DNA of 9,633 nucleotides, from NCBI GenBank assembly GCA_031259035.1, contig JAIRLZ010000116.1, forward strand, positions 1 to 9,633. Reading direction: 5' to 3'. The position numbers and the translations under genes were made by a program. The notes under the pieces are model-generated. The model was given only the letters and a program-made list of their open reading frames with translations. It was not told where the DNA came from and did no database searches. Of this stretch, positions 1-6,386 are shown piece after piece (positions within the stretch are counted from its first letter, which is position 1; each line of letters opens with the position of its first letter). The DNA is from Treponema sp. GTDB taxonomy: Bacteria > Spirochaetota > Spirochaetia > Treponematales > Breznakiellaceae.

Positions 1-33
1 AATGGTGTTTCAAGCCGGCTTAAAGCGGCGGTA

Positions 34-88
34 AATTCCTATTTTTCATGCAAATTTGACCTTGTGGAATTCCTGTTTTTCGTGCAAA
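34..88. repeat. Imperfect tandem repeat, 34-bp period
   Basis: Two 21-bp units at 34-54 and 68-88 differ at only two positions (both A/G changes). Each begins AATTCCT, has a T-run and ends in TGCAAA. They are 34 bp apart, roughly three helical turns. The second unit is also flanked by GGAATT (66-71) and AATTCC (90-95), which could pair. The region is AT-rich compared with its surroundings. It may be a binding-site pair, an intergenic repeat family or a slippage product; the sequence alone does not decide. Confidence 0.5.
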
Positions 89-177
89 AAATTCCGATTT
101 TGAGCGCAACGTTACAGCCGGAACGACGGGGACATGTTCCTCCGCATACGCAAAGATTTCAAGGAGAATCCTCAATA

Positions 178-197
178 CCGCGGAGCTTGCTCTGCGG
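178..197. other. Strong hairpin in the phoR downstream region
   Basis: CCGCGGAGC and GCTCTGCGG fold back on each other with one G-T wobble; eight pairs remain if a four-base CTTG loop is allowed. On the plus strand it is followed by TTGTTT, a weak U-tract, so it could end a plus-strand transcript. On the minus strand, the direction of phoR, no T-run follows, so it is not an obvious terminator of the pho operon. Confidence 0.4.
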
Positions 198-413
198 TTG
201 TTTATGCGCAGGTCTCATACCCCGCCTAATCTTCGATTCGCGCTTGCCGCGGCTCAAATAAGGCGGCGCCTGCAAGATTGGTGTTAAACCAGACCTATTA
301 TAAATTTCCTTATACTCGAAGCGAAGGTTCGCCGAGCCTCCGTTCAAATCAATATAACGCTTAAGCTGCCGCGTCGCACGCTGGGTTTGCGCGTGTGCCG
401 CGTGGAGGCTCAT

Positions 414-2228
414 TTAGAGATCGTTTCCAATGGCAGATGCGGCGTCTTTGCCGGCGTCAGGCGTCCGCGCCGGCTTGAAATACACCGTCACCTTTGTCCC
501 TTCACCCTCGCGGCTGTCCAGCGTGATTTCCGCGTTATGGATGGCTGTTATATGCTTGACAATCGCAAGACCAAGGCCGGTTCCGCCCGTCTTTTTGGAG
601 CGTGATTTGTCCACGCGGTAAAACCGCTCAAACACCCTGCTTTGCGCTTCCCTGGGAATCCCGATGCCCGTATCCGATACGGACGCGGCGACAAGTCCGC
701 CGCTTTCCGCAACGTCGACCGTCACGGACCCGCCCGGCTTGTTGTACTTTATCGCGTTGTCTATCAGGTTGAAAAACAGTTCCGCCATCATGGACGGGTT
801 CGCGCTGACAATGGCGGCGCCGTCATCGGCGTCTGCGCTACCATCGGCGCTACTAGCGGCGCCATTGGCTTTTATGGTTACTGACACGCCTAATTCCGAG
901 GCTTTTTGCGCAAGCGCCGCCGCGCTCTCCCGCGCCGCGGCGGCAAGGTTCACGGGGGCGAACAGCTCCCGGTTTTCCCCCTCGTCCAGACGCGACAGCA
1001 GCATAATATCTTCGACCAACGTGATCAAACGCCACGATTCGTCTTTTATCTTGCGGATAAACGCGGCCTTGTCGCGTTCCTGAACCATGCCGCTGTCCAG
1101 CAGTTCCGCGTAACCGGATATGCTGGTGAGCGGCGTTTTCAGTTCGTGGGAAACATTAGCCGAGAATTCGCGGCGCAGTTTCTCCGCCTTCGATTTTTCC
1201 GTAACGTCAAGGAACAGCAGAACCGCTCCGTTGTCCGTAACCGGACTGAAATACACGCGGTAATCCCGTCCCGCCCTTTCCATATCCGTTTCGCCGCGAT
1301 TTCCGGCCAGCGCGTTGCGCGTGTGTTCCAGAAGCGGAATATCGCGGAGAAGCTCAAGGATGTTTTTCCCTTCCATCGGCGCCTCCGCTTCGAAAATCCG
1401 CAGGACGCTCTTGTTCGCGGAAAGTATGATTCCGCGATGGTCAAGCAACGCCGCCCCCTCGCTCATATTTTCCATGATGGCGTTTATGGCGTCCGACCGT
1501 TCCTGTAAAGACGCGAGTTGTTCCGCCAGTTGAGCGCGCTGTTTCTCAATGGCGCGGACAAAAGGGATGATCTCGTCGTAGGGTGCGGTGATCTCGCCGG
1601 CGGCGAGATCGCCATCAAGGCGCACCGCGTTAAGCGGCTTGACAATACAGGTGGTGAGGGCGCCGGCGGCGATGTAGCAGACGACGATCATGCAGATCAA
1701 CACGCCGAAAACAGCGGGCAGCGCCCGCCCAAACAGCGCGAAGAAACTGTTGGTGGTTTTCGCGGCGCGCAAGATCAAGCCGCTCGGCAGTTCCACCGCG
1801 TAATAGTACGTCTCCTCCCGCAACGTGTTGGAAAACCGGCGGCTTTCTCCAAAACCGGCGTTCCGCGCCGCGCGGATTTCTTCCCGTTCCATGTGGTTTT
1901 CAAGCGTTTCCGCATCAACAGCGCTGTCGTACAGTACGCTCCCATCCTGACCCACAATCGAAACGCGGACGTCTTCCGCAAGCGCGGAAAACACCCTGTT
2001 TTGCGCGATTTCGCGAGCGAGATCAGTCCGGTCGAACTGAGCCGTGTCAGCCGCGTGAACCGCGTTTGAACCGGCGAGCGCGTCCTTGAGCAGTTGAACC
2101 CGCCGCTTCACATCCGATTGCAGATAGATTGAAAATTGATGGTAAAAAATGAGGCACAACACGCAGGAGGCGAGCGCAAGGCTCGCGCTGGCGAGCAGCG
2201 CCATACTCAAATAGATGCGTTTTTTCAT
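414..2228 (-). CDS. phoR: Phosphate-regulon sensor histidine kinase PhoR
   Basis: This 604-residue protein is the membrane sensor kinase that phosphorylates PhoB when phosphate is scarce. It has two membrane segments (about 5-31 and 168-191) enclosing an extracytoplasmic domain of about 135 residues, then a HAMP-like linker. A PAS domain follows (about 245-345, ending in DVTEKSKAEK), then the H-box SHELKTPL with phospho-acceptor His361. The ATPase domain has the N-box (N487, N490), G1 box DTGIGI from 519, F-box FERFYRVD from 533 and G2 box GGTGLGL from 548. The extracellular domain is typical of Firmicutes-type PhoR; E. coli PhoR lacks one. The start overlaps the phoB stop by 4 nt (ATGA), so the two are translationally coupled. 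An Ala/Asp/Ser/Gly-rich insert at about 455-472 lies inside the ATPase region. It ends the operon. Confidence 0.95.
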   Translation of the reverse strand: MKKRIYLSMALLASASLALASCVLCLIFYHQFSIYLQSDVKRRVQLLKDALAGSNAVHAADTAQFDRTDLAREIAQNRVFSALAEDVRVSIVGQDGSVLYDSAVDAETLENHMEREEIRAARNAGFGESRRFSNTLREETYYYAVELPSGLILRAAKTTNSFFALFGRALPAVFGVLICMIVVCYIAAGALTTCIVKPLNAVRLDGDLAAGEITAPYDEIIPFVRAIEKQRAQLAEQLASLQERSDAINAIMENMSEGAALLDHRGIILSANKSVLRIFEAEAPMEGKNILELLRDIPLLEHTRNALAGNRGETDMERAGRDYRVYFSPVTDNGAVLLFLDVTEKSKAEKLRREFSANVSHELKTPLTSISGYAELLDSGMVQERDKAAFIRKIKDESWRLITLVEDIMLLSRLDEGENRELFAPVNLAAAARESAAALAQKASELGVSVTIKANGAASSADGSADADDGAAIVSANPSMMAELFFNLIDNAIKYNKPGGSVTVDVAESGGLVAASVSDTGIGIPREAQSRVFERFYRVDKSRSKKTGGTGLGLAIVKHITAIHNAEITLDSREGEGTKVTVYFKPARTPDAGKDAASAIGNDL

Positions 2229-2935
2229 ACCTCATCCTCTATTTTGTACCCTACGTTGCGTACGGTTTTGATGACGCCTCCCGCTTCCCCCAACTTTTGC
2301 CGGAGCGACTTGATATGCATGTCAACGGTTCTGCTGTCCCCAAAGTAATCGCTCCCCCAGATGCGGGTCAGGATGGTTTCGCGGGTTAGAGCGACATTTT
2401 TTTTACGCATGAGGTACTGCAACACTTCAAATTCCTTGTAGGTTAGGGTTATTTCCGTTCCATTGACATGGACAGCGCGTTTGTCCGGGGAAAGAACAAT
2501 GCCGGCGACAACGAGATCGGAAGGCGCGTCCGCTTTCGGCTCGCTCCTGCGCAGAACCGCTCGAATTCGGGCGACAACCTCCACCACGGAGAAAGGCTTT
2601 GTAATGTAGTCGTCCGCCCCCAAATCAAGCCCTTTGACCCGATCATGCTCCGCGCCCTTCGCGGTGAGCATAATGATCGGGATTTTCTCCATTTTTCCGG
2701 ATCCCCTCACTTTTTTGAGAAGCGAAATCCCGTCTTCACCGGGGAGCATGATGTCCAGCAGTATCAAATCTGGCGTTTTGGTGTCAGACCCCGCGGCTTG
2801 CAACGCGGCTTGCAACGCTTGGTAAAAAAGCCTGCCGTCCGCGTAACCGGAAACGTCGAAGCCGGATTGAGTGAGCGCGTATATCAACAATTCCCGAATA
2901 TTGTCATCATCCTCTACTACAAATATCTTGCGCAT
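2225..2935 (-). CDS. phoB: Phosphate-regulon response regulator PhoB (OmpR family)
   Basis: This 236-residue transcription factor has an N-terminal receiver domain and a C-terminal OmpR/PhoB winged-helix DNA-binding domain (about 140-236). The receiver shows the acidic pair D9/D10, phospho-acceptor D61 in LLDIMLPGEDG, T91 and K113 in YITKPF. The winged helix shows the typical TYKEFEVLQYL, RIWG, RTVDMHIKSLRQKL and VRNVGYK blocks. The phospho-acceptor lies a few residues later than usual (about 53-54 in most PhoB) because of an Ala/Gln-rich insertion carrying a tandem LQAA. A strong GGAGGAG precedes the ATG. The gene follows phoU after about 70 nt and overlaps phoR by 4 nt. PhoB very likely activates pstS and so this operon. 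Confidence 0.95.
   Translation of the reverse strand: MRKIFVVEDDDNIRELLIYALTQSGFDVSGYADGRLFYQALQAALQAAGSDTKTPDLILLDIMLPGEDGISLLKKVRGSGKMEKIPIIMLTAKGAEHDRVKGLDLGADDYITKPFSVVEVVARIRAVLRRSEPKADAPSDLVVAGIVLSPDKRAVHVNGTEITLTYKEFEVLQYLMRKKNVALTRETILTRIWGSDYFGDSRTVDMHIKSLRQKLGEAGGVIKTVRNVGYKIEDEV
2793..2816. repeat. 12-bp perfect tandem duplication inside phoB
   Basis: GCGGCTTGCAAC occurs twice head to tail at 2793-2804 and 2805-2816. In the phoB frame it encodes LQAA twice, in the segment between receiver helix 2 and the strand carrying D61. Being a multiple of three it keeps the frame and lengthens the receiver by four residues. It looks like a recent slippage duplication. Confidence 0.8.
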
Positions 2936-2952
2936 TTCTCCTCCTTCATGTT

Positions 2953-2983
2953 ACGTTGCGTTAAGTGTTATAACGCGCAACGT
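2953..2983. other. Inverted repeat in the phoU-phoB spacer
   Basis: ACGTTGCG at 2953-2960 pairs with CGCAACGT at 2976-2983. The stem can continue with TTA/TAA across a small bulge around a seven-base loop. It sits in the only sizeable gap between phoU and phoB, upstream of the phoB ribosome-binding site. No T-run follows on the minus strand, so it is not a classic terminator. It could be an mRNA processing or stability element or an operator. A TATAAC, possible -10 of an internal phoB promoter, lies within it, but I see no good -35. Confidence 0.5.
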
Positions 2984-3005
2984 CAGCGTCACCACAAGCT
3001 TCACG

Positions 3006-3665
3006 CTACTTAAAAATATGTTTGTCTTTGTGAACGCCTGTTATGGAAAAAATCACCCATTCGGCGATGTTGACCGCGTGATCGCCGATGCGCTCGTAGT
3101 ATTTCGCTATTTGCAGAAGATCGAAGGCTTGTTCGCCGTTATTCGCGTTCTCATGCACCAGGGCGATCAAGTCTTTTTTCACGGTTGAAAAAAGAGCGTC
3201 CACCACATCGTCGCGGGCGATGACCGACCGCGCCAGTTCCACATCTTTTTTTACAAAGGCGTCTATGCTTTCCGTCACCATTTTGCTCGCGGCTTCCGCC
3301 ATCTGCGGGATATGCTCCAGCTTGGTGATGTAATCCTGCGTGGAAAGGTCAACGCAAATATCGGAGATGTCCGCGGCGTGGTCGCCGATGCGCTCCATAT
3401 CGGTGATCATCTTCAGCGCCGTGGAAACCTGCCCCAAATCCCGCGCCACAGGCTGCTGCATGAGGATCAGTTTGAGGCATCTGCTCTCGATTTCCCGCTC
3501 CGCCTCATTGATAACCACGTCATTTTCTATGACCTCCCGCGCCTTGTCCGCGTCATGCAACATCAAAGCGCTTGCGGCCATAGAGATGGCGCGTTCAATC
3601 AAAGCGCCCATTTCAATCAACATATTGTTCAGTTCCGCAAGCTGCTCGTCAAACCGTCCCCGCAT
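3006..3665 (-). CDS. phoU: Phosphate-specific transport accessory protein PhoU
   Basis: This 219-residue cytoplasmic protein consists of two PhoU three-helix-bundle repeats. Each carries the family metal-binding signature: ERIGDHAADI at 91-100 and ERIGDHAVNI at 191-200, exactly 100 residues apart. PhoU links the Pst transporter to PhoR and damps signalling when phosphate is plentiful. Length and both motifs match the family. The start overlaps the last base of the pstB stop (TAATG), and a GGAGG lies 8 nt upstream inside the pstB end, so translation is coupled. The position between pstB and phoB is the common arrangement. Confidence 0.96.
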   Translation of the reverse strand: MRGRFDEQLAELNNMLIEMGALIERAISMAASALMLHDADKAREVIENDVVINEAEREIESRCLKLILMQQPVARDLGQVSTALKMITDMERIGDHAADISDICVDLSTQDYITKLEHIPQMAEAASKMVTESIDAFVKKDVELARSVIARDDVVDALFSTVKKDLIALVHENANNGEQAFDLLQIAKYYERIGDHAVNIAEWVIFSITGVHKDKHIFK

Positions 3666-4414
3666 TATCCAAACCTCCCTGTAATATAGTCCTCGGTGCG
3701 CTTGTCCGAAGGCATCGCAAACAGCCGTTCGGTGTCGCCATATTCTATGACCTCGCCCAGCAGGAAAAACACCGTGCTGCCGCTGATCCGCGCCGCTTGC
3801 TGCATGTTGTGCGTGACGATAACGATACTGTACTTCTCACGCAATGTCAGCAGCAATTCCTCAATTTTTCCGGTGGAAATCGGATCGAGCGCGCTGGTCG
3901 GCTCGTCCAATAAAAGCACGTCCGGGGAAACCGCCAAGGCTCTCGCTATGCACAGGCGCTGCTGCTGTCCGCCCGACAGCCCCAGCGCCGATTTTTTCAG
4001 CCTGTCCTTCACCTCATCCCAAATAGCCGCGTCGCGCAATGACCGCTCGACTATATCCTCCAGATCGCGCCGCGCTTTCACGCCGTGCGTCCGGGGTCCA
4101 AACGCTATGTTGTCGTAAACGCTCATGGGAAAAGGGTTGGGTTTTTGAAACACCATGCCGACCCGCTTGCGCAGCATACTAACGTCAGGATAGGCGTAAA
4201 TGTCTTCGCCAAAAAGCCGTACGCGCCCGGAAGCGGTGAAGCCATCCACAAGATCGTTCATACGGTTGAGCGTTTTGATAAACGTGCTTTTTCCACATCC
4301 TGACGGGCCGATAAACGCCGTTATTGTATTGGCTTCAATTTCCATATTGATTTCTTTGAGCGCGTGAAACGCGCCGTAATGTACATTCAAATTGTCAATT
4401 TCAAAACAATTCAT
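3665..4414 (-). CDS. pstB: Phosphate ABC transporter ATP-binding protein PstB
   Basis: This 249-residue ATPase drives phosphate import through PstC/PstA. All ABC motifs are intact: Walker A GPSGCGKST (36-44), Q-loop Q90 in FQKPNPFPMS, signature LSGGQQQR (146-153), Walker B VLLLDEP (166-172) with E171, D-loop SALDP and switch His202 in VTHNMQQA. The QKPNPFPMSVYDNIAFGPR block is characteristic of PstB rather than other ABC ATPases. The start overlaps the pstA stop by 4 nt (ATGA). Nothing is missing or unusual. Confidence 0.97.
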   Translation of the reverse strand: MNCFEIDNLNVHYGAFHALKEINMEIEANTITAFIGPSGCGKSTFIKTLNRMNDLVDGFTASGRVRLFGEDIYAYPDVSMLRKRVGMVFQKPNPFPMSVYDNIAFGPRTHGVKARRDLEDIVERSLRDAAIWDEVKDRLKKSALGLSGGQQQRLCIARALAVSPDVLLLDEPTSALDPISTGKIEELLLTLREKYSIVIVTHNMQQAARISGSTVFFLLGEVIEYGDTERLFAMPSDKRTEDYITGRFG

Positions 4415-5298
4415 ACTCCCGCTCCGTTTTGTATTCCCACGCGCTTTGATATGGCGGCTGAGGCCGCGTTTATCAGAATGACGGCAAGCAGCAGCGCCAC
4501 AGCCGTCGCGTACCCTTCGCCAGTGTGGAGACCTTCGCTGGACAGGGCGTACATGTGAACCGATAACGTCCTCGCGGACTGCATGGGATTAGCCGGAATC
4601 TGCGCCACGGTTCCAGCCGTGTAGATCAACGCGGCGGTTTCTCCCACAATGCGCCCTATCGCAAGAATAATGCCCGCGGATATGCCCGGCGCGGCCGCGG
4701 GCAACGCCACCCGAAAAACCATCCTGAGCCGCCCCGCGCCGAGTCCAAACGCCCCTTCCCGCCACGTGTCCGGCACAGACCGGAGCGCCTCTTCGGTGGA
4801 ACGCAAAATGAGCGGCAGTATCATAACAGAGAGGGTGAACGCGCCCGCGAGGACCGAGAATCCCCATCCGAGAAAGGTGACGAAAAACAACAGCCCAAAG
4901 AGTCCATACACAATCGACGGGATTCCCGCCAGCGTTTCCGTGGTTATGCGGATGACGGCGACCGCTTTGCTTCCCCGCGGCGCGTACTCCGCAAGCCAGA
5001 TCGCCGCGAAAATGCCCAGGGGCGCCGCGATTGCCAGCGACAACAGAGTTATGATGGCGGTGGAAACAAGCGCCGGCGTCAAGGAGACGTTCTCGCTCGT
5101 ATAGGTGAGGGAAAACAGTTTTGGCGTGATGTGGGGAACGCCCTTCACCAGTATAAATCCGATGATGTACAGAAGCGCGGCGACGGTCACGCCAGCCGCC
5201 GTCCATGTCGCCGCCCCCAGCAGAGCTTCGGATTTTTTACTTTTTTTAACCGTGCGACTTGCATCCGGCGCCCCAGACGCTTTTTTCACCTTCTCCAT
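4411..5298 (-). CDS. pstA: Phosphate ABC transporter permease PstA
   Basis: This 295-residue inner-membrane permease pairs with PstC. About six hydrophobic segments are visible, the first at about 33-51. The coupling EAA-type loop that docks on PstB is at about 181-200 (EGAFGLGAGRLRMVFRVALP). The ETLAGIPSIVYGLFG and IGRIVGETAALIYTAG blocks are typical of PstA. The first 25 residues are a charged Lys/Ser/Ala tail. Residues 10-19 are encoded by a 29-bp repeat that recurs upstream of the gene, so part of the tail may derive from an inserted repeat. The start is ATG with GGAAA about 6 nt upstream. It is separated from pstC by a 179-nt spacer, unusual inside a pst operon. Confidence 0.95.
   Translation of the reverse strand: MEKVKKASGAPDASRTVKKSKKSEALLGAATWTAAGVTVAALLYIIGFILVKGVPHITPKLFSLTYTSENVSLTPALVSTAIITLLSLAIAAPLGIFAAIWLAEYAPRGSKAVAVIRITTETLAGIPSIVYGLFGLLFFVTFLGWGFSVLAGAFTLSVMILPLILRSTEEALRSVPDTWREGAFGLGAGRLRMVFRVALPAAAPGISAGIILAIGRIVGETAALIYTAGTVAQIPANPMQSARTLSVHMYALSSEGLHTGEGYATAVALLLAVILINAASAAISKRVGIQNGAGV
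5242..5270. repeat. 29-bp direct repeat, copy 1 (inside pstA)
   Basis: On the plus strand this is six T followed by AACCGTGCGACTTGCATCCGGCG. It is identical over 29 bp to positions 5340-5368. This copy lies in the pstA coding sequence and encodes residues about 10-19 (APDASRTVKK). Confidence 0.85.
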
Positions 5299-5339
5299 TT
5301 TTTGTTTCCTTTTCCTTTGCGATCCGCGTCCGGCGATCC

Positions 5340-5368
5340 TTTTTTAACCGTGCGACTTGCATCCGGCG
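5340..5368. repeat. 29-bp direct repeat, copy 2 (pstC-pstA spacer)
   Basis: This is identical to 5242-5270 over 29 bp and lies 98 bp from it, so it is not in the same reading register. It is non-coding here, within the pstC-pstA spacer, and its right end overlaps the arm of a 7-bp inverted repeat (5360-5377). A related shorter stretch, GCGTCCGGCGATCC, sits between the copies at about 5326-5339. Confidence 0.85.
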
Positions 5369-5450
5369 ACCCGGATGAATCAGTTCCTCGCCCTTAGCGT
5401 AAGGCAACCCATTTATGGGAGATTTTTTGCGGCATCAAGCGCAAAAAATC
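5360..5450. other. Three inverted repeats in the pstC-pstA spacer
   Basis: The spacer contains CATCCGG/CCGGATG (5360-5366 with 5371-5377, loop of 4), CCTTA/TAAGG (5392-5396 with 5400-5404, loop of 3) and GATTTTTTGCG/CGCAAAAAATC (5421-5431 with 5440-5450, loop of 8, perfect over 11 bp). None is followed by a T-run in the operon direction, so they are not plain terminators. They could lower pstA/pstB expression relative to pstS/pstC, stabilise the upstream mRNA, or be remains of a repeat element. Confidence 0.6.
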
Positions 5451-5477
5451 CACAAGCGCGACAGGTTGGCAGCGGCA

Positions 5478-6386
5478 TTAAAAAGATCGTTTTGTCAACG
5501 CGGAGAAGCTCATGTTTATCAGCAGAATGAATACAAACAACGCTACGCCCGTGGCGATCAGCGCCTCCCGATGCAGTTCCGCCGCGTATCCCATTTCAAG
5601 CACGATGTTCGCCGTCAGCGTACGCGCCCCTTTCAACAGAGAAATGGGCATACGCGCCTGATTGCCCGCCACCATGATGACCGCCATAGTTTCGCCGACA
5701 GCGCGTCCAACGCTCAACACCGCGGCCGCAAGGACGCCGGATTTCGCGGCTGGCAGCTCAACCGCGAAGACCGCGCGGTAATGGCCCGCTCCCAGCGCCA
5801 AAGCCCCCTCGTAGTACTGGGGCGGCACGGCGCGGATCGCGCTCTCGGATATGACGATAACCGTCGGGAGGATCATAATGCCAAGCAGGATGCACGCGGA
5901 TAAAATGCTGTTCCCCGCAAGCGGGACAATCGCGGTCATGCCGAAAAAGCCATACACCACCGAAGGGACGCCCGCCAGCAAATCCACGGCGGGCTTTACG
6001 GCGCGGTAGAGCTTTTGAGGGCAGATCCGCGCCAGAAACACGGCGGTCAGAATGCCGATGGGAACGCCGATGACAATGGCGCCTGCGGTGACGTACAGGC
6101 TGCCGGCGATCATCGGCAATATGCCGAAAGACGGCGGTATATCTGCCGGCGACCATTCTTTGCCCAACAGAAAAGCGACCGCGCCGATCTTCCCGATTGC
6201 GGGAAGACCGTTCGCCAGCAGAAAGAAACAGATCAGCGCAAGCGCGAGTATGGACGCCGCAGCCGAAAGGAAAAACACCGCGCTCATAAGTTTCTCTTGC
6301 GCCAATTTTTTCATTTGAGCGGCGGACATCGCGGCGGCATCCGTCCTTGCCATGCCGTCGCGCTGTTTCTCTCTCCTTGTTTTCAT
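5478..6386 (-). CDS. pstC: Phosphate ABC transporter permease PstC
   Basis: This 302-residue inner-membrane permease is the partner of PstA. About six hydrophobic segments are visible (the first at about 35-58) after a charged tail of about 35 residues. The EAA-type loop YYEGALALGAGHYRAVFAVELP is at about 191-212. DLLAGVPSVVYGFFGM and VGRAVGETMAVIMVAG are family blocks. I chose the ATG at 6386 because it overlaps the pstS stop by 4 nt (ATGA) and has AGGTGAT just upstream. A GTG at 6404 would add six residues but lies further inside pstS and has no better site. The gene ends 179 nt before pstA. Confidence 0.95.
   Translation of the reverse strand: MKTRREKQRDGMARTDAAAMSAAQMKKLAQEKLMSAVFFLSAAASILALALICFFLLANGLPAIGKIGAVAFLLGKEWSPADIPPSFGILPMIAGSLYVTAGAIVIGVPIGILTAVFLARICPQKLYRAVKPAVDLLAGVPSVVYGFFGMTAIVPLAGNSILSACILLGIMILPTVIVISESAIRAVPPQYYEGALALGAGHYRAVFAVELPAAKSGVLAAAVLSVGRAVGETMAVIMVAGNQARMPISLLKGARTLTANIVLEMGYAAELHREALIATGVALFVFILLINMSFSALTKRSF

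Larger units (their letters stand above)
1..413. other. Region downstream of phoR without a convincing gene
   Basis: Beyond the phoR stop I see no reading frame with a family signature. Short open frames exist on both strands (for example an arginine-rich 84-codon frame on the minus strand that begins directly after the phoR stop), but they lack good ribosome-binding sites and recognisable motifs. The stretch holds an imperfect repeat near the left edge, a strong hairpin at 178-197, and an 8-bp inverted repeat (GGAGGCTC at 404-411 with GAGCCTCC at 334-341). It also has a perfect TATAAT on the minus strand at 302-297 with only a weak -35 (TTCGCT) 17 bp upstream, so a promoter for a gene further left is possible but weak. 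I found no clear GC-stem plus T-run terminator after phoR. Confidence 0.6.

Noticed and set aside
159..413. 84-codon minus-strand frame starting directly after the phoR stop
   Set aside because: The start is well placed for coupling, but the product is arginine-rich without motifs, the ribosome-binding site is poor, and the frame runs through repeats and a hairpin. Likely spurious.
906..1508. Long plus-strand frames opposite phoR, phoB, pstA and pstC
   Set aside because: They are antisense shadows of well-supported genes in GC-rich DNA and encode no recognisable domains.
5242..5368. CRISPR array from the 29-bp repeats
   Set aside because: Only two copies, one inside a coding sequence, with no cas genes and no regular spacers.
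5421..5450. 11-bp inverted repeat as a rho-independent terminator inside the operon
   Set aside because: No T-run follows the stem on either strand; it is listed as a structured element instead.
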